64,000 nucleotides of DNA, from positions 26,895 to 90,894 of the forward strand of contig CAJJNQ010000005.1 in the NCBI GenBank assembly GCA_905193155.1, given 5' to 3'. This stretch comes from an uncultured Christensenella sp. Lineage in GTDB: Bacteria > Bacillota > Clostridia > Christensenellales > UBA1750. This document shows positions 1 through 8,377 of this stretch, in pieces (the stretch's first letter is position 1; every line of letters begins with the position of its first letter). The notes under the pieces are model-generated. The model was not told where the DNA came from. It ran no database searches and saw only the letters and a program-made list of their open reading frames with translations. Made by a program: the position numbers and the translations under genes.

Positions 1-1
1 C

Positions 2-328
2 CGCGAAAAGATCGCCATTCTCAAAGAGGCTGACGCGATTTTCCGCGAGGAAGTCGCCAAAGCCGGTCTTTCCCGCGACATCAACCAGTATTTCGCCGTG
101 CTGACCAATATGCGCTCCGTCGGCGTGATGGGCGACGGCCGCACCTACGATTACACCGTCGCGCTGCGCGCCGTCAACACCGTCGATTTCATGACGGTGG
201 ATTGGTCCCGCATCCCCTACGACGTGCTGGCCCGCACCTCTGCGCGCATCGTCAACGAGGTTCCCTCGGTCAACCGTGTCGTCTACGACATCACGACCAA
301 GCCCCCGGCAACCATCGAGTGGGAGTAA
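2..328 (+). CDS. guaA: GMP synthase (glutamine-hydrolysing), C-terminal part
   Basis: This is the last 108 codons of a gene that begins before the window. GuaA makes GMP from XMP, ATP and glutamine in the cytoplasm. The visible part is the C-terminal dimerisation domain, recognised by the segments NQYFAVLTNMRSVGVMGD, RTYDYTVALRAV, DFMTVDW and the terminal KPPATIEWE, which is the near-invariant end of bacterial GuaA. The frame is open from base 2 and stops with TAA at 326-328. A strong hairpin follows at once, so this is the end of its transcript. Start, amidotransferase domain and ATP-pyrophosphatase domain lie outside the window. Confidence 0.95.
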   Translation, partial: REKIAILKEADAIFREEVAKAGLSRDINQYFAVLTNMRSVGVMGDGRTYDYTVALRAVNTVDFMTVDWSRIPYDVLARTSARIVNEVPSVNRVVYDITTKPPATIEWE

Positions 329-345
329 GATTTACGCACGATTAA

Positions 346-396
346 GCACAAAACCCTGCAGCAGCTGATGTACTGCCGCAGGGTTTTGTGCTTTTT
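346..396 (+). terminator. Rho-independent terminator of guaA
   Basis: A perfect 14-bp inverted repeat (arms 346-359 and 378-391, GCACAAAACCCTGC and its complement) is followed by five T at 392-396, 17 bases after the guaA stop. Confidence 0.9.
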
Positions 397-446
397 GCTT
401 TCATCCAAATCTGATTGAACGCACGTAGTACTTGCAAATGCAAAAT

Positions 447-476
447 AGACGGCGTCGGATAAATCCGACGCCGTCT
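447..476 (-). terminator. Terminator of the opp operon
   Basis: Perfect 14-bp inverted repeat, arms 447-460 and 463-476 (AGACGGCGTCGGAT), just after the oppA stop on the minus strand and followed there by ATTTTG. It faces the guaA terminator across about 50 bases, so the two converging transcripts end separately. Confidence 0.85.
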
Positions 477-491
477 TAGTTTTACCCGATC

Positions 492-2378
492 TTATTCTTC
501 GATCGTGCAGTACATGAAGTACTTGTAACCCAGGGGGTTAGAGTAGAAGCCATGCACGTTGCTGTCGAGCATATAAATATCGGTGTAGAAGTACAGGGGC
601 ACGATGCAGCCGGTCTGCATCAGCATATCCTCAGCGATGTGCATCATGGCGTAACGGTTTGCAGAATCGGTGCAGGACTTGATGGAGGAAATCAGCACAT
701 CATAGGTCTGCGCCCAAGTGCCATTGGTCACGTTGACGTCATAACCGTAGGGAGTCAGATCCAGGTTGTAGATCGCAACATCGGCGTTCGCGCCCTTGCC
801 GAACTGAACATCATTGTTGCCGGAAGCCGTGGTCCACATATCCAGGAAGCAGATCGGGTCGTTGTAGTCGGCCACCCAGCCGTTACGGGCGATGGAGTAA
901 TCGCCGTTCTTACGGGTGTTGAGGAAGGTCGCCCACTCCTGGTTCTCCAGGTTCATGGTGATGCCGACAGCGGCCAGCGCAGACTGCAGGTACTCACCGG
1001 TGGCCTTGTGGCTTTCACCGGTGTTGTACAGGTAAGTCAACGTGGGGAAATCGGTGAACTGCTGGGTCGCCTCGTCGAAGGTGTAGTACTTCTTCAGGGT
1101 CTCCACAGCGGTGTTAAAGTTGGACTCGAAGGAATCCTTGGACACATCGTAGTAGCCGTCGAAGGCGTCGTTGTGGCCGGCGTTCTGGTAGAACTGAGAA
1201 CCATCGGCATCCGTCATGCCCATCGAAACGAAGGAGGAAGCGGGAACCTGACCGGCCTGGCCGATTTCCTCAACGATGTAGTTGCGGTCCAAGAGCAGGC
1301 CGATGGCGTTGCGGATCTCTTCCTTAGCCTTCTCGGCGTCCGCGCCGGTCAGCGTGGAGGAAGCGGGCAGGATTTCTTCATTGATGTTCCAGCAAACATA
1401 GTACGTACCAATCTGGCCGGCGACAACGAACTCATCCGGATATTCTTCCTTCAGGGAAGCGATCTCATTGGTGGGAACATCGTCGATCAGCTGCCAAGAA
1501 CGGTTCTCGAAGTTGGAGAGCATGTTGTTGGCGTCATCGGACAGATAGAAGTTGATCGTGTCCATGGTGATGGCATCCGCATTATAGTAGTTGGGGTTCT
1601 TCTGCAGGGAGATCACACTGTTGTGATCCCAAGCAGCCATGGTGTACGGGCCGTTGCAGACATAGGTGGAAGGATCGGTCGCCCAGGCTTCGTTGGCCAC
1701 AACATCCTCACGAACGGGGAAGTAGGCCGGGAAGGCGAGCAGCTCATTCCAGTAAGCAACTGTGTTGGACAGAGTCACCTGGAGGGTCTTGTCGTCCAGA
1801 GCAACGACATTCAGCTCCGCATCGGGGTTGACGTAGTTGCCTGCGTCGTCGGTCGCCCAAACATCCGCATAGCCGTCCACGACTTCGAACATGTAGCCGT
1901 AGTCCGCAGCCAGCGCGGGGGAAGCAGCGCGCTTCCAGGCAAAGGCGAAGTCACCGGCAGTAACAGGCTGGCCGTCAGACCAAGTCATGCCATCGCGCAG
2001 GGTGTAGGTGTAGGTCACAGTGCCGTCCTCGTTGGTCACGCCTTCAGGCAGCTCAGTGGCTGCATCTGCAACGATCTCGAGGTTGCCGTTTTCGTCCTGT
2101 GCCCACTTGGCCAGGCCGCTGAACAGGTGCGCCGTCAGGGTCGCGCCGTCCACGGCGGAGTTGAGCGCAGGATCAATGGTATCCGGTTCGGAAGCCAAGC
2201 AGACATTGATGACACTGGGTTCCGCATTATCTGCGGGAGCGTCAGCAGATTCGGCAGGCGCTTCCGCGCTTTCAGCGGGAGCATCCGTGGGCGCTGCGCT
2301 TTCGGCAGGCGTGCTGCTGCACGCTGCCAGCGAGAGCACCATAGCAAGAGCCAACACAAGAGCAAGGATCTTCTTCAT
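492..2378 (-). CDS. oppA: Oligopeptide ABC transporter, substrate-binding lipoprotein (OppA-like)
   Basis: A 628-aa extracytoplasmic solute-binding protein of family 5 (SBP_bac_5) that would capture peptides for the permease encoded upstream. The N-terminus MKKILALVLALAMVLSLAAC is a lipoprotein signal with lipobox LAAC (Cys20). About 35 residues of Ala/Glu/Ser/Pro-rich linker follow, with repeated PAESA-like units. The mature domain starts near residue 55 and has family landmarks such as EPDTIDPALNSA and RDGMTWSDGQPVTAGDF. It is the last gene of an oppBCDFA operon, 53 bases after oppF, with a GAAAGGATGAG ribosome-binding site. Peptide specificity cannot be read from the sequence; nickel or dipeptide binding is possible but less likely given the typical oligopeptide operon. 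Confidence 0.93.
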   Translation of the reverse strand: MKKILALVLALAMVLSLAACSSTPAESAAPTDAPAESAEAPAESADAPADNAEPSVINVCLASEPDTIDPALNSAVDGATLTAHLFSGLAKWAQDENGNLEIVADAATELPEGVTNEDGTVTYTYTLRDGMTWSDGQPVTAGDFAFAWKRAASPALAADYGYMFEVVDGYADVWATDDAGNYVNPDAELNVVALDDKTLQVTLSNTVAYWNELLAFPAYFPVREDVVANEAWATDPSTYVCNGPYTMAAWDHNSVISLQKNPNYYNADAITMDTINFYLSDDANNMLSNFENRSWQLIDDVPTNEIASLKEEYPDEFVVAGQIGTYYVCWNINEEILPASSTLTGADAEKAKEEIRNAIGLLLDRNYIVEEIGQAGQVPASSFVSMGMTDADGSQFYQNAGHNDAFDGYYDVSKDSFESNFNTAVETLKKYYTFDEATQQFTDFPTLTYLYNTGESHKATGEYLQSALAAVGITMNLENQEWATFLNTRKNGDYSIARNGWVADYNDPICFLDMWTTASGNNDVQFGKGANADVAIYNLDLTPYGYDVNVTNGTWAQTYDVLISSIKSCTDSANRYAMMHIAEDMLMQTGCIVPLYFYTDIYMLDSNVHGFYSNPLGYKYFMYCTIEE

Positions 2379-2431
2379 GGAAAACTCATCCTTTCGTTTT
2401 TTATCTTAAATATGCTCATCGCATATTCAGA

Positions 2432-3421
2432 TCAGTTGATTTCGTTCACCTTGTGGCAGGCAACGAAGTGGCCGGAGGAAACCTCCTTGAATTCCGGCAT
2501 ACTTTCCGCGCACTGCTCACCGGCATAGGGGCAGCGCGTGCGGAACGGGCAGCCGCTGGGCGCGTTGAGCGGGCTGGGAATATCGCCCGAGAGCACGATG
2601 CGCTGGTTGGCGCGCGCGATCTTGGGATCCGGAACCGGCACGGCAGACAGCAGGGACTTGGAATACGGGTGCAGCGGATGATCGTAGATCTCCGAAGCAC
2701 TTGCAAGCTCCACCATCTTGCCCAGATACATCACAGCGATGCGGTCGCTGATGTGACGCACCACGAGCAGATCGTGCGCGATGAAAAGATAGGTCAGCCC
2801 CAGCTGCTGCTGAAGCTCCGCAAACATATTGATGACCTGCGCCTGAATCGAAACGTCCAGAGCGGATACCGGCTCGTCGCAGACGACAAAGTCGGGGTTG
2901 ACAGCAAGCGCTCGTGCGATGCCGATGCGCTGACGCTGACCGCCGGAGAACTCGTGCGCATAGCGCGCCGCGTGTTCACTGTTCAGGCCGACATAGCTCA
3001 TCAGCTCCAGAATGCGTTCCTGACGCTCCTTCTTGGAAGAATAGAGCTTATGGACATCCAGCGGCTCGCCGATGATATCCGCAACCGTCATGCGGGGATT
3101 CAGCGAAGAATACGGATCCTGAAACACCATCGAAGCCTTCTGGCGGAAGGCCTTGATATCGTCCTTCGTCACGATCTTCCTGCCGTGGTAGTAAATCTCG
3201 CCCGCCGTGGGCTTGTAAAGGTGCAGGATTGTGCGGCCGACGGTGGTCTTGCCGCAGCCGGATTCGCCGACCAGACCCAGCGTCTCGCCCGCTTTGATGG
3301 AGAAGCTCACATCGTCCACGGCCTTGAGGGGCTTGGTGCGGAACAAACCCATATTGATATTGAAGTATTCTTTCAGGTTTCTTACATCGATGATCGGCTG
3401 TGCGTTTTCATTCTTGTTCAT
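2432..3421 (-). CDS. oppF: Oligopeptide ABC transporter ATP-binding protein (OppF-like)
   Basis: A 329-aa cytoplasmic ATPase that powers peptide uptake with OppD. Walker A is GESGCGKT (residues 52-59), the ABC signature is FSGGQRQRIGIARAL, and Walker B is FVVCDEPVSALD, with the switch His in FIAHDL. The C-terminus has the oligopeptide/dipeptide extension with the Cys pattern CPFRTRCPYAGEQC, which is family-typical. The start ATG (3419-3421) overlaps the oppD stop in an ATGA arrangement, indicating translational coupling. Length is normal for OppF. Confidence 0.95.
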   Translation of the reverse strand: MNKNENAQPIIDVRNLKEYFNINMGLFRTKPLKAVDDVSFSIKAGETLGLVGESGCGKTTVGRTILHLYKPTAGEIYYHGRKIVTKDDIKAFRQKASMVFQDPYSSLNPRMTVADIIGEPLDVHKLYSSKKERQERILELMSYVGLNSEHAARYAHEFSGGQRQRIGIARALAVNPDFVVCDEPVSALDVSIQAQVINMFAELQQQLGLTYLFIAHDLLVVRHISDRIAVMYLGKMVELASASEIYDHPLHPYSKSLLSAVPVPDPKIARANQRIVLSGDIPSPLNAPSGCPFRTRCPYAGEQCAESMPEFKEVSSGHFVACHKVNEIN

Positions 3422-4458
3422 TTTTCAGCACCGCCTTTCTCTTCAGGGTTCTCCTCTGCTGCATCATCCAGCGAGATTGTGCCGTCCTCCACGCCCTTTT
3501 TGACGTTCATCCAACAGGCAGCCATATGATCCTGATTGATGACCATGCGCTCGGCGCAATGGTTCAGGCAGATCTTCATGGCGTTTTCGCAGCGCGGGGC
3601 GAAGGGGCAACCGACCGGCATATTCAGCAGATCGATGGGTGTGCCCTTGATGGGTTCCAGCTTCATGCCGACGTTTTCGTTGGAGGGAATGGAACGCAGC
3701 AAGCCCTTGGTATACTCATGAGCAGGGTTATAAAAGATCTCATCTGCCGTGCCCTGCTCGCAAATGGAACCGGCATACATGACAATGACTTCGTCGCACA
3801 TCTGCGCCACAACGCCAAGGTCGTGGGTAATCAAGATGATCGCCATGCCGAGTTCCTTTTGCAGGGACTTCATCAGGTCGAGGATCTGCGCCTGGATTGT
3901 GACATCCAGCGCGGTGGTCGGCTCGTCGGCAATCAGGATATCCGGCTCGCACGCCAGCGCCATGGCGATCATGACGCGCTGGCGCATGCCGCCGGAAAAC
4001 TCGAAGGGATACTGCTTCATGCGTTTTTCCGGCTCGTTGACATTGACCAAGCGGAGCATTTCCACCGCGCGGTCATACGCCTGCTTGCGGTTGCGCTTGG
4101 TGTGCAGCATGATGGCCTCCATCAGCTGACGGCCGATGGTATAGGTCGGATTGAGCGAGGTCATGGGATCCTGAAAGATGATGGAAATGCGGTTGCCGCG
4201 GATGGTTTTCATCACCTTTTCGCCGGAACCGACCAGCTCCTGCCCGTCGAACTTGATCGAGCCGGAGGTGATTTTACCCGTTCCGGCAAGAATCTGCATG
4301 ACGGAATAGGCCGTGACCGATTTGCCCGATCCGGATTCGCCCACGATGCCGAGCACCTTGCCCCGCTCGAGGAAGAAGGACACGCCGTTAACCGCCTTTA
4401 CCTCGCCCGCATCGGTGAAAAAGGAGGTGTGCAGGTCGTTGACTTCAAGCAAAGACAT
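3418..4458 (-). CDS. oppD: Oligopeptide ABC transporter ATP-binding protein (OppD-like)
   Basis: A 346-aa ATPase subunit of the peptide importer. Walker A is GESGSGKS (residues 40-47), the signature is FSGGMRQRVMIAMAL, Walker B is ILIADEPTTALD and the H-loop is ILITHDLGVV. The C-terminal oligo_HPY region carries CPFAPRCENAMKIC. An AAGGGAGG ribosome-binding site precedes the ATG, 18 bases after the oppC stop. The last codon overlaps the start of oppF by four bases. The tail after residue 320 is acidic and variable, as often seen in this family. Confidence 0.95.
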   Translation of the reverse strand: MSLLEVNDLHTSFFTDAGEVKAVNGVSFFLERGKVLGIVGESGSGKSVTAYSVMQILAGTGKITSGSIKFDGQELVGSGEKVMKTIRGNRISIIFQDPMTSLNPTYTIGRQLMEAIMLHTKRNRKQAYDRAVEMLRLVNVNEPEKRMKQYPFEFSGGMRQRVMIAMALACEPDILIADEPTTALDVTIQAQILDLMKSLQKELGMAIILITHDLGVVAQMCDEVIVMYAGSICEQGTADEIFYNPAHEYTKGLLRSIPSNENVGMKLEPIKGTPIDLLNMPVGCPFAPRCENAMKICLNHCAERMVINQDHMAACWMNVKKGVEDGTISLDDAAEENPEEKGGAEK

Positions 4459-4476
4459 GATCTTTTCCTCCCTTCA

Positions 4477-5538
4477 TCAGCCGTTGAGCTTGGGGTCGAA
4501 TGCATCGCGCAATCCGTCGCCGAAGAGGTTCAGAGAAAGCACGATCAGGGAAATCACAACAGCGGGAATCACCATTCGGTACGGATAAGAAGAAATGCCG
4601 TTCAGCGCATCCGACGCCAGAGAGCCAAGAGATGGCATCGGCGCATTGACACCCAGACCCAGGAAGGAGAGGAAGCTCTCCGTAAAGATCGCATTGGGAA
4701 TCTGCAGGGCCGTCGAAATGATGATGACGCTGATGCAATTGGGAATCAGATGCCGCGTGATGATCCATCTGCCGGAAGCGCCGGTCGCCTGTGCGGCAAG
4801 GACATATTCCTGCTCTTTGAGGGAAAGAATCTGTCCGCGGATTAGTCGGGACATCGAAACCCAGTACAGCACACCAAAGACAATAAACAAACTGATGATG
4901 TTGCTGCCGATCTGCTCCAGCACAGTGCCTTCCAGAGAATTGCCGATGGCGACCTTCAGCACCGAAGCCAGCAGAATGACCATCAGCATGTCGGGCAAAG
5001 AATAAATAATATCCACGATGCGCATGATGAACAGATCAACCTTGCCGCCGCAGTAACCGGCGATGGAGCCGATCGTCATGCCGACGATGAGCACGATGAT
5101 GCTGGCAAAGAAGCCTACCGCAAGGGAAATTCGCGTGCCGTAAACCACGCGGATGAAATAATCGCGTCCTGCCGAGTCCGTGCCGAAGATATGCGGGAAT
5201 ACTTTCTCCCCGGCATCAATACGCACCTGTTCGCTCTTGCCGTATTCAAACGGCGCAAGGTTTTTAAACGAGGCATCCACGGGCTTGCCGGGCGTCACGC
5301 CCAACTGCTGCTCGTAGGAATAGGGCCAGAACATCGGGAGAATGATCGCAGCCAGCGTAATAATCAGCACGATAATCAAGCTGACCATTGCGACTCTGTT
5401 TTTCATCAAGCGTCTGCACCCATCCTTGAAAAAAGTACTGGATGGCCGCATTTGCACCATATAGGCTTTTTCTTCATCCGTTGCCGGAGTAAACGCATCC
5501 AGATCAACATGAAAGCTGAACGGCTTTTTCTTCATCAT
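4477..5538 (-). CDS. oppC: Oligopeptide ABC transporter permease (OppC-like)
   Basis: A 353-aa inner-membrane permease. The N-terminal cytoplasmic stretch is followed by a first membrane segment (about residues 48-70, VAMVSLIIVLIITLAAIILP) and an extracytoplasmic loop with VFPHIFGTDSAGRDYF, which is characteristic of DppC/OppC. Five further segments carry the binding-protein-dependent transport domain, with the EAA loop YVLAAQATGASGRWIITRHL contacting the ATPases. A GGAGG site lies before the start and oppB ends 12 bases upstream. Full length for the family, so the damage to this operon seems limited to oppB. Confidence 0.95.
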   Translation of the reverse strand: MMKKKPFSFHVDLDAFTPATDEEKAYMVQMRPSSTFFKDGCRRLMKNRVAMVSLIIVLIITLAAIILPMFWPYSYEQQLGVTPGKPVDASFKNLAPFEYGKSEQVRIDAGEKVFPHIFGTDSAGRDYFIRVVYGTRISLAVGFFASIIVLIVGMTIGSIAGYCGGKVDLFIMRIVDIIYSLPDMLMVILLASVLKVAIGNSLEGTVLEQIGSNIISLFIVFGVLYWVSMSRLIRGQILSLKEQEYVLAAQATGASGRWIITRHLIPNCISVIIISTALQIPNAIFTESFLSFLGLGVNAPMPSLGSLASDALNGISSYPYRMVIPAVVISLIVLSLNLFGDGLRDAFDPKLNG

Positions 5539-5550
5539 CTTTCTGCCTCC

Positions 5551-6324
5551 TTACTCCAGCTCGATCCGAGGATCGACGATTTTATAAAGAATATCGCTGA
5601 CCAGATTCATGACGATAACCAGAATTGCCAGCACAATGGTCGTGCCCATAATCAGCGTGTAGTCGCGGCCGGTAATGCTATTGACAAACGCACGGCCGAT
5701 GCCGGGAACCGCAAAAATCTGCTCCACGACCAGCGAACCCGTGACGATATAGGCAATCATCGGGCCGGCATAGGTGATGACGGGGATGAGAGAATTCTTC
5801 AAAGCATGACCGAAAATGATCCGGAAGCCCGGAACGCCCTTGGCTCTAGCCGTGCGGATATAATCCTGCCCCAGCACGTCCAGCATGGACGAGCGGGTCA
5901 AACGGGTGATATAGGCCATCGGGTACAGGCCGAGGGTCACGATCGGGAGTATCAAGCCCGTCGTTGTGGAACCGTTTGCCGGCAACCAGCCGAGCTTGAC
6001 GGAGAACACAATCAGCAGCAGCGAACCCATAATGAACGATGGCATCGAAACAAATGCAGTCGTAATCACCATGATGACTTTATCAATGATCCTGTTGCGG
6101 CGAAGCGCGGCAACCGCGCCGAATACGATGCCGAGAATCATCGCGCCGAAAGCTGCAATCAAGCCGAGCTTGGCAGAGGTCTTCATGCCGTCGCTGATGA
6201 TATCGACGACCTGACGGCCGCGTTGCTTCAGGGACGGGCCGAAATCGAAGCGGGTTACAATATCCTTAAGATAGGTTCCATACTGCTCCAAAAGCGGCTT
6301 ATCCAAACCATATTTGGCCTCCAT
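5551..6324 (-). CDS. oppB: Oligopeptide ABC transporter permease OppB, 5'-truncated
   Basis: Only 257 residues follow the first ATG, against about 300-320 in complete OppB proteins. The remaining part is normal: MEAKYGLDKPLLEQY, membrane segments, and the EAA loop YIRTARAKGVPGFRIIFGHAL. Upstream the same frame stays open to a TGA at 6415-6417. OppB-like residues (AVPGGPFVGEK) can be read back to about base 6384, but with no start codon. Beyond 6385 the similarity stops and the terminator of the pilus operon begins. The first transmembrane helix, ribosome-binding site and promoter are therefore missing. This is either a rearrangement junction or an assembly join. Whether the fragment is translated from the internal ATG is doubtful, since no good ribosome-binding site precedes it. 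Confidence 0.85.
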   Translation of the reverse strand: MEAKYGLDKPLLEQYGTYLKDIVTRFDFGPSLKQRGRQVVDIISDGMKTSAKLGLIAAFGAMILGIVFGAVAALRRNRIIDKVIMVITTAFVSMPSFIMGSLLLIVFSVKLGWLPANGSTTTGLILPIVTLGLYPMAYITRLTRSSMLDVLGQDYIRTARAKGVPGFRIIFGHALKNSLIPVITYAGPMIAYIVTGSLVVEQIFAVPGIGRAFVNSITGRDYTLIMGTTIVLAILVIVMNLVSDILYKIVDPRIELE

Positions 6325-6401
6325 GGCCGCCTGAACGGCAGGCGTCGTCGCCTTTTCTCCGACGAAAGGACCGCCGGGAACAGCACGCCAATTTCCAACA
6401 G

Positions 6402-6444
6402 AAAAACGCAGCCCTCAGTCATCATACCGAAGGCTGCGTTTTTT
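6402..6444. terminator. Bidirectional terminator between pilus operon and oppB
   Basis: Inverted repeat AAAAACGCAGCC / GGCTGCGTTTTT with a loop of about 18 bases. T runs are present on both strands (seven T on the plus strand, five on the minus strand). On the minus strand it ends the pilus operon 40 bases after the last sortase stop. It sits directly beside the oppB truncation point. Confidence 0.75.
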
Positions 6445-6483
6445 TGCTTTATTTGCATTCTGACAAACCAGCGTTTTCTTCGC

Positions 6484-7128
6484 TCACGCGTACGCGCGCT
6501 CTTCGAGCACGCAGCGCACCGTCACGCGGGATTGGCCACCGACTGTGCAGGTAAACAGCGTCATATCCCAATCCCCGCTCGTCATCTTTTCAACCGCAAA
6601 AGGTGAAAGAATCTCCATCTCAGCGGTTCTATATCGAAATACATTTCCGTCCATGTCTGTGAAGATTACTTCTTCACCCTGCGGCAGGTCTTTCAGCCGT
6701 CCAAAATGACTGCGGTAGTTATGAGCAGCGATCACCATGTTGTTCAGATAGACAGAACCCGCATAACGGCAAGGAGCAGTTCTCAAATTGGAATAACTCC
6801 ATTCACCGATCACAGGCAGATCCAGCGACAAAGCCGGTATGGTCAACACACCGCTATATTCCTGACCGTCTACTTCCTCCTGCGGCATATCCATTTCCGG
6901 GTTCAGCACATAATCTGGAATATAGGCCTCCTCCAATGACTCGCCGGATGGGAGATCAGGCAGGCTCATATTGATGTGCTCCTGAATATCGGAGTTCAGC
7001 TGCTCGAGAACCCGTTCGGATGAATCCCCCGCCGCCTTATCGCACCAAAGATTATAAGCCGCAAGAAGGAGCGCCGCCGTCAGCAGCAGCAGCCCCATCC
7101 CCATGCAGATCTTGCTTTGTTTACTCAT
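6484..7128 (-). CDS. Sortase family transpeptidase (class uncertain)
   Basis: A 214-aa membrane-anchored cysteine transpeptidase. The N-terminal hydrophobic segment (residues 8-25) is followed by a polar linker and a sortase beta-barrel. Catalytic residues are visible: His136 in MVIAAHNYRSHFG, Cys194 in TLFTCT and Arg201 in GGQSRVTVRC. It lacks the C-terminal membrane helix typical of class C pilin polymerases and is much shorter than the other sortase of the locus. A role in anchoring the finished pilus or the adhesin to the cell wall is a reasonable inference. It is the last gene of the pilus operon and its start overlaps the minor pilin stop by eight bases. Confidence 0.85.
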   Translation of the reverse strand: MSKQSKICMGMGLLLLTAALLLAAYNLWCDKAAGDSSERVLEQLNSDIQEHINMSLPDLPSGESLEEAYIPDYVLNPEMDMPQEEVDGQEYSGVLTIPALSLDLPVIGEWSYSNLRTAPCRYAGSVYLNNMVIAAHNYRSHFGRLKDLPQGEEVIFTDMDGNVFRYRTAEMEILSPFAVEKMTSGDWDMTLFTCTVGGQSRVTVRCVLEERAYA

Positions 7129-8377
7129 GATCCCTATTCTTTCTCGAAGCAGTTCCCACGATCAAAAAAGCCAGCCCCGTCACAGCGAGGATTGGTACCG
7201 GCCACCAGAGCACACCTGTCTGAGGCAGCTTCTGCTTGCTCAGCATATTGGTGAGCACAAATGTATCGCCATTCAGCCGAACAGCGGATCGATAGCCGGA
7301 AACCGCAGCCTCGCGAATCGTCCAGCTGATTTCCTTACCGCTTTGATCTACCTTGGGAAGCTTATCCCATGTGTACTGCCACCCGTTTGCTTCACTCAAG
7401 GTTCGGGTTTCAAAAGCAACGTCGTTTTGCAGCAGCGTCACCTGCACCGATTCCGGACGGCGATTCTCATACCCCTGATCATCCCATACTTTCAGCACCG
7501 TCCGCGTGACGGTATCTCCCGACGGCGGATCGGGCGCATAGGTATTTGTGACGGTAAAGGTGATCCCCTCGGCACTGATGAGCACCGTGTAATGGGGAAG
7601 CTCCTTTTCCACCACACTCCAGATGATCTTGGAACCGTCCCGGTTATATTCGGGAAGCTTTCCCCAGAAATGCCGCCAGCTGTTCGCCTCGCTGAGGATC
7701 ACTGTGTCGTATACAATGTTGTCCTTGAGAAGCTGAACTGTGACTTGCTGCGGACGGAGCTGAGGAATATCCTTCTTCCATACCTTCAGAACCTTGCGGT
7801 CGACCGTCTGTTCGGACGGTACAGGCGGATTTTCCGTCTGCGTATGCTTGGGAACTGCGGTCACATCGTATGACCAAACGTCGCTTTCCTTCTGGGGATT
7901 GGGCAAAGAAACCAGAAACGGCTCGGTGATGTAGGTAAAACCGTCCTTCACCAGCTTCCGGCCGATAACCAGATACAGGCCCGGCTTCAAGCCCGCCTGC
8001 TGATTCGGGAAACGGAGGATCCCCTGCCCGCCCGTCTTTCCGCTATCCAAGGGCTTGAGTTGATCCCGATCCGCGTACACAGCGAGTGTTTCCGCAAGGC
8101 TTTTCCACGCATCGGCAGATAGACCGTTGACCGAGACAGGATACTTCCGGAAATCCCCCGCAAGGGAAAACTCCGCATAGGCATCCACATCGGCCACAAA
8201 ATACAGGTCAAAAGGCACATCTGATACCGGTTTTTTGCTGTGCCTGAATTCAATCGTGAGGCGCACGTCCCTGTTCAGGTCGATCACAGCGGCTGCAAAC
8301 GTCTGAGCAGGGAACAGGGCGAGCACGCACAGCAAACACAGCAAGCCTGTGATCACTCGGCTACTCAGTTTTCGCAT
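7121..8377 (-). CDS. LPXTG minor pilin with two Cna-B-like repeats
   Basis: A 418-aa wall protein, probably the basal or minor pilin. The start is set at the ATG at 8375-8377 because a GGAGG site lies about ten bases upstream; a longer frame to 8440 has no such signal. It has a signal peptide (MRKLSSRVITGLLCLLCVLA...TFAA), an N-terminal SpaA-like domain, and two related Cna-B-type repeats. The repeats start near VDRKVLKVWKKD and VTRTVLKVWDDQ, and both contain a SEAN-W motif and end in TNTY or TNML. The sorting signal is LPQTG (384-388), then a hydrophobic helix and a basic tail. The LPQTG motif differs from LPETG in its two neighbours, which may reflect handling by a different sortase. Confidence 0.88.
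   Translation of the reverse strand: MRKLSSRVITGLLCLLCVLALFPAQTFAAAVIDLNRDVRLTIEFRHSKKPVSDVPFDLYFVADVDAYAEFSLAGDFRKYPVSVNGLSADAWKSLAETLAVYADRDQLKPLDSGKTGGQGILRFPNQQAGLKPGLYLVIGRKLVKDGFTYITEPFLVSLPNPQKESDVWSYDVTAVPKHTQTENPPVPSEQTVDRKVLKVWKKDIPQLRPQQVTVQLLKDNIVYDTVILSEANSWRHFWGKLPEYNRDGSKIIWSVVEKELPHYTVLISAEGITFTVTNTYAPDPPSGDTVTRTVLKVWDDQGYENRRPESVQVTLLQNDVAFETRTLSEANGWQYTWDKLPKVDQSGKEISWTIREAAVSGYRSAVRLNGDTFVLTNMLSKQKLPQTGVLWWPVPILAVTGLAFLIVGTASRKNRDHE

Noticed and set aside
6255..6458. An alternative frame that might supply the missing first helix of OppB
   Set aside because: It is out of frame with oppB and becomes Arg/Pro-rich. A single frameshift does not restore a typical OppB N-terminus.
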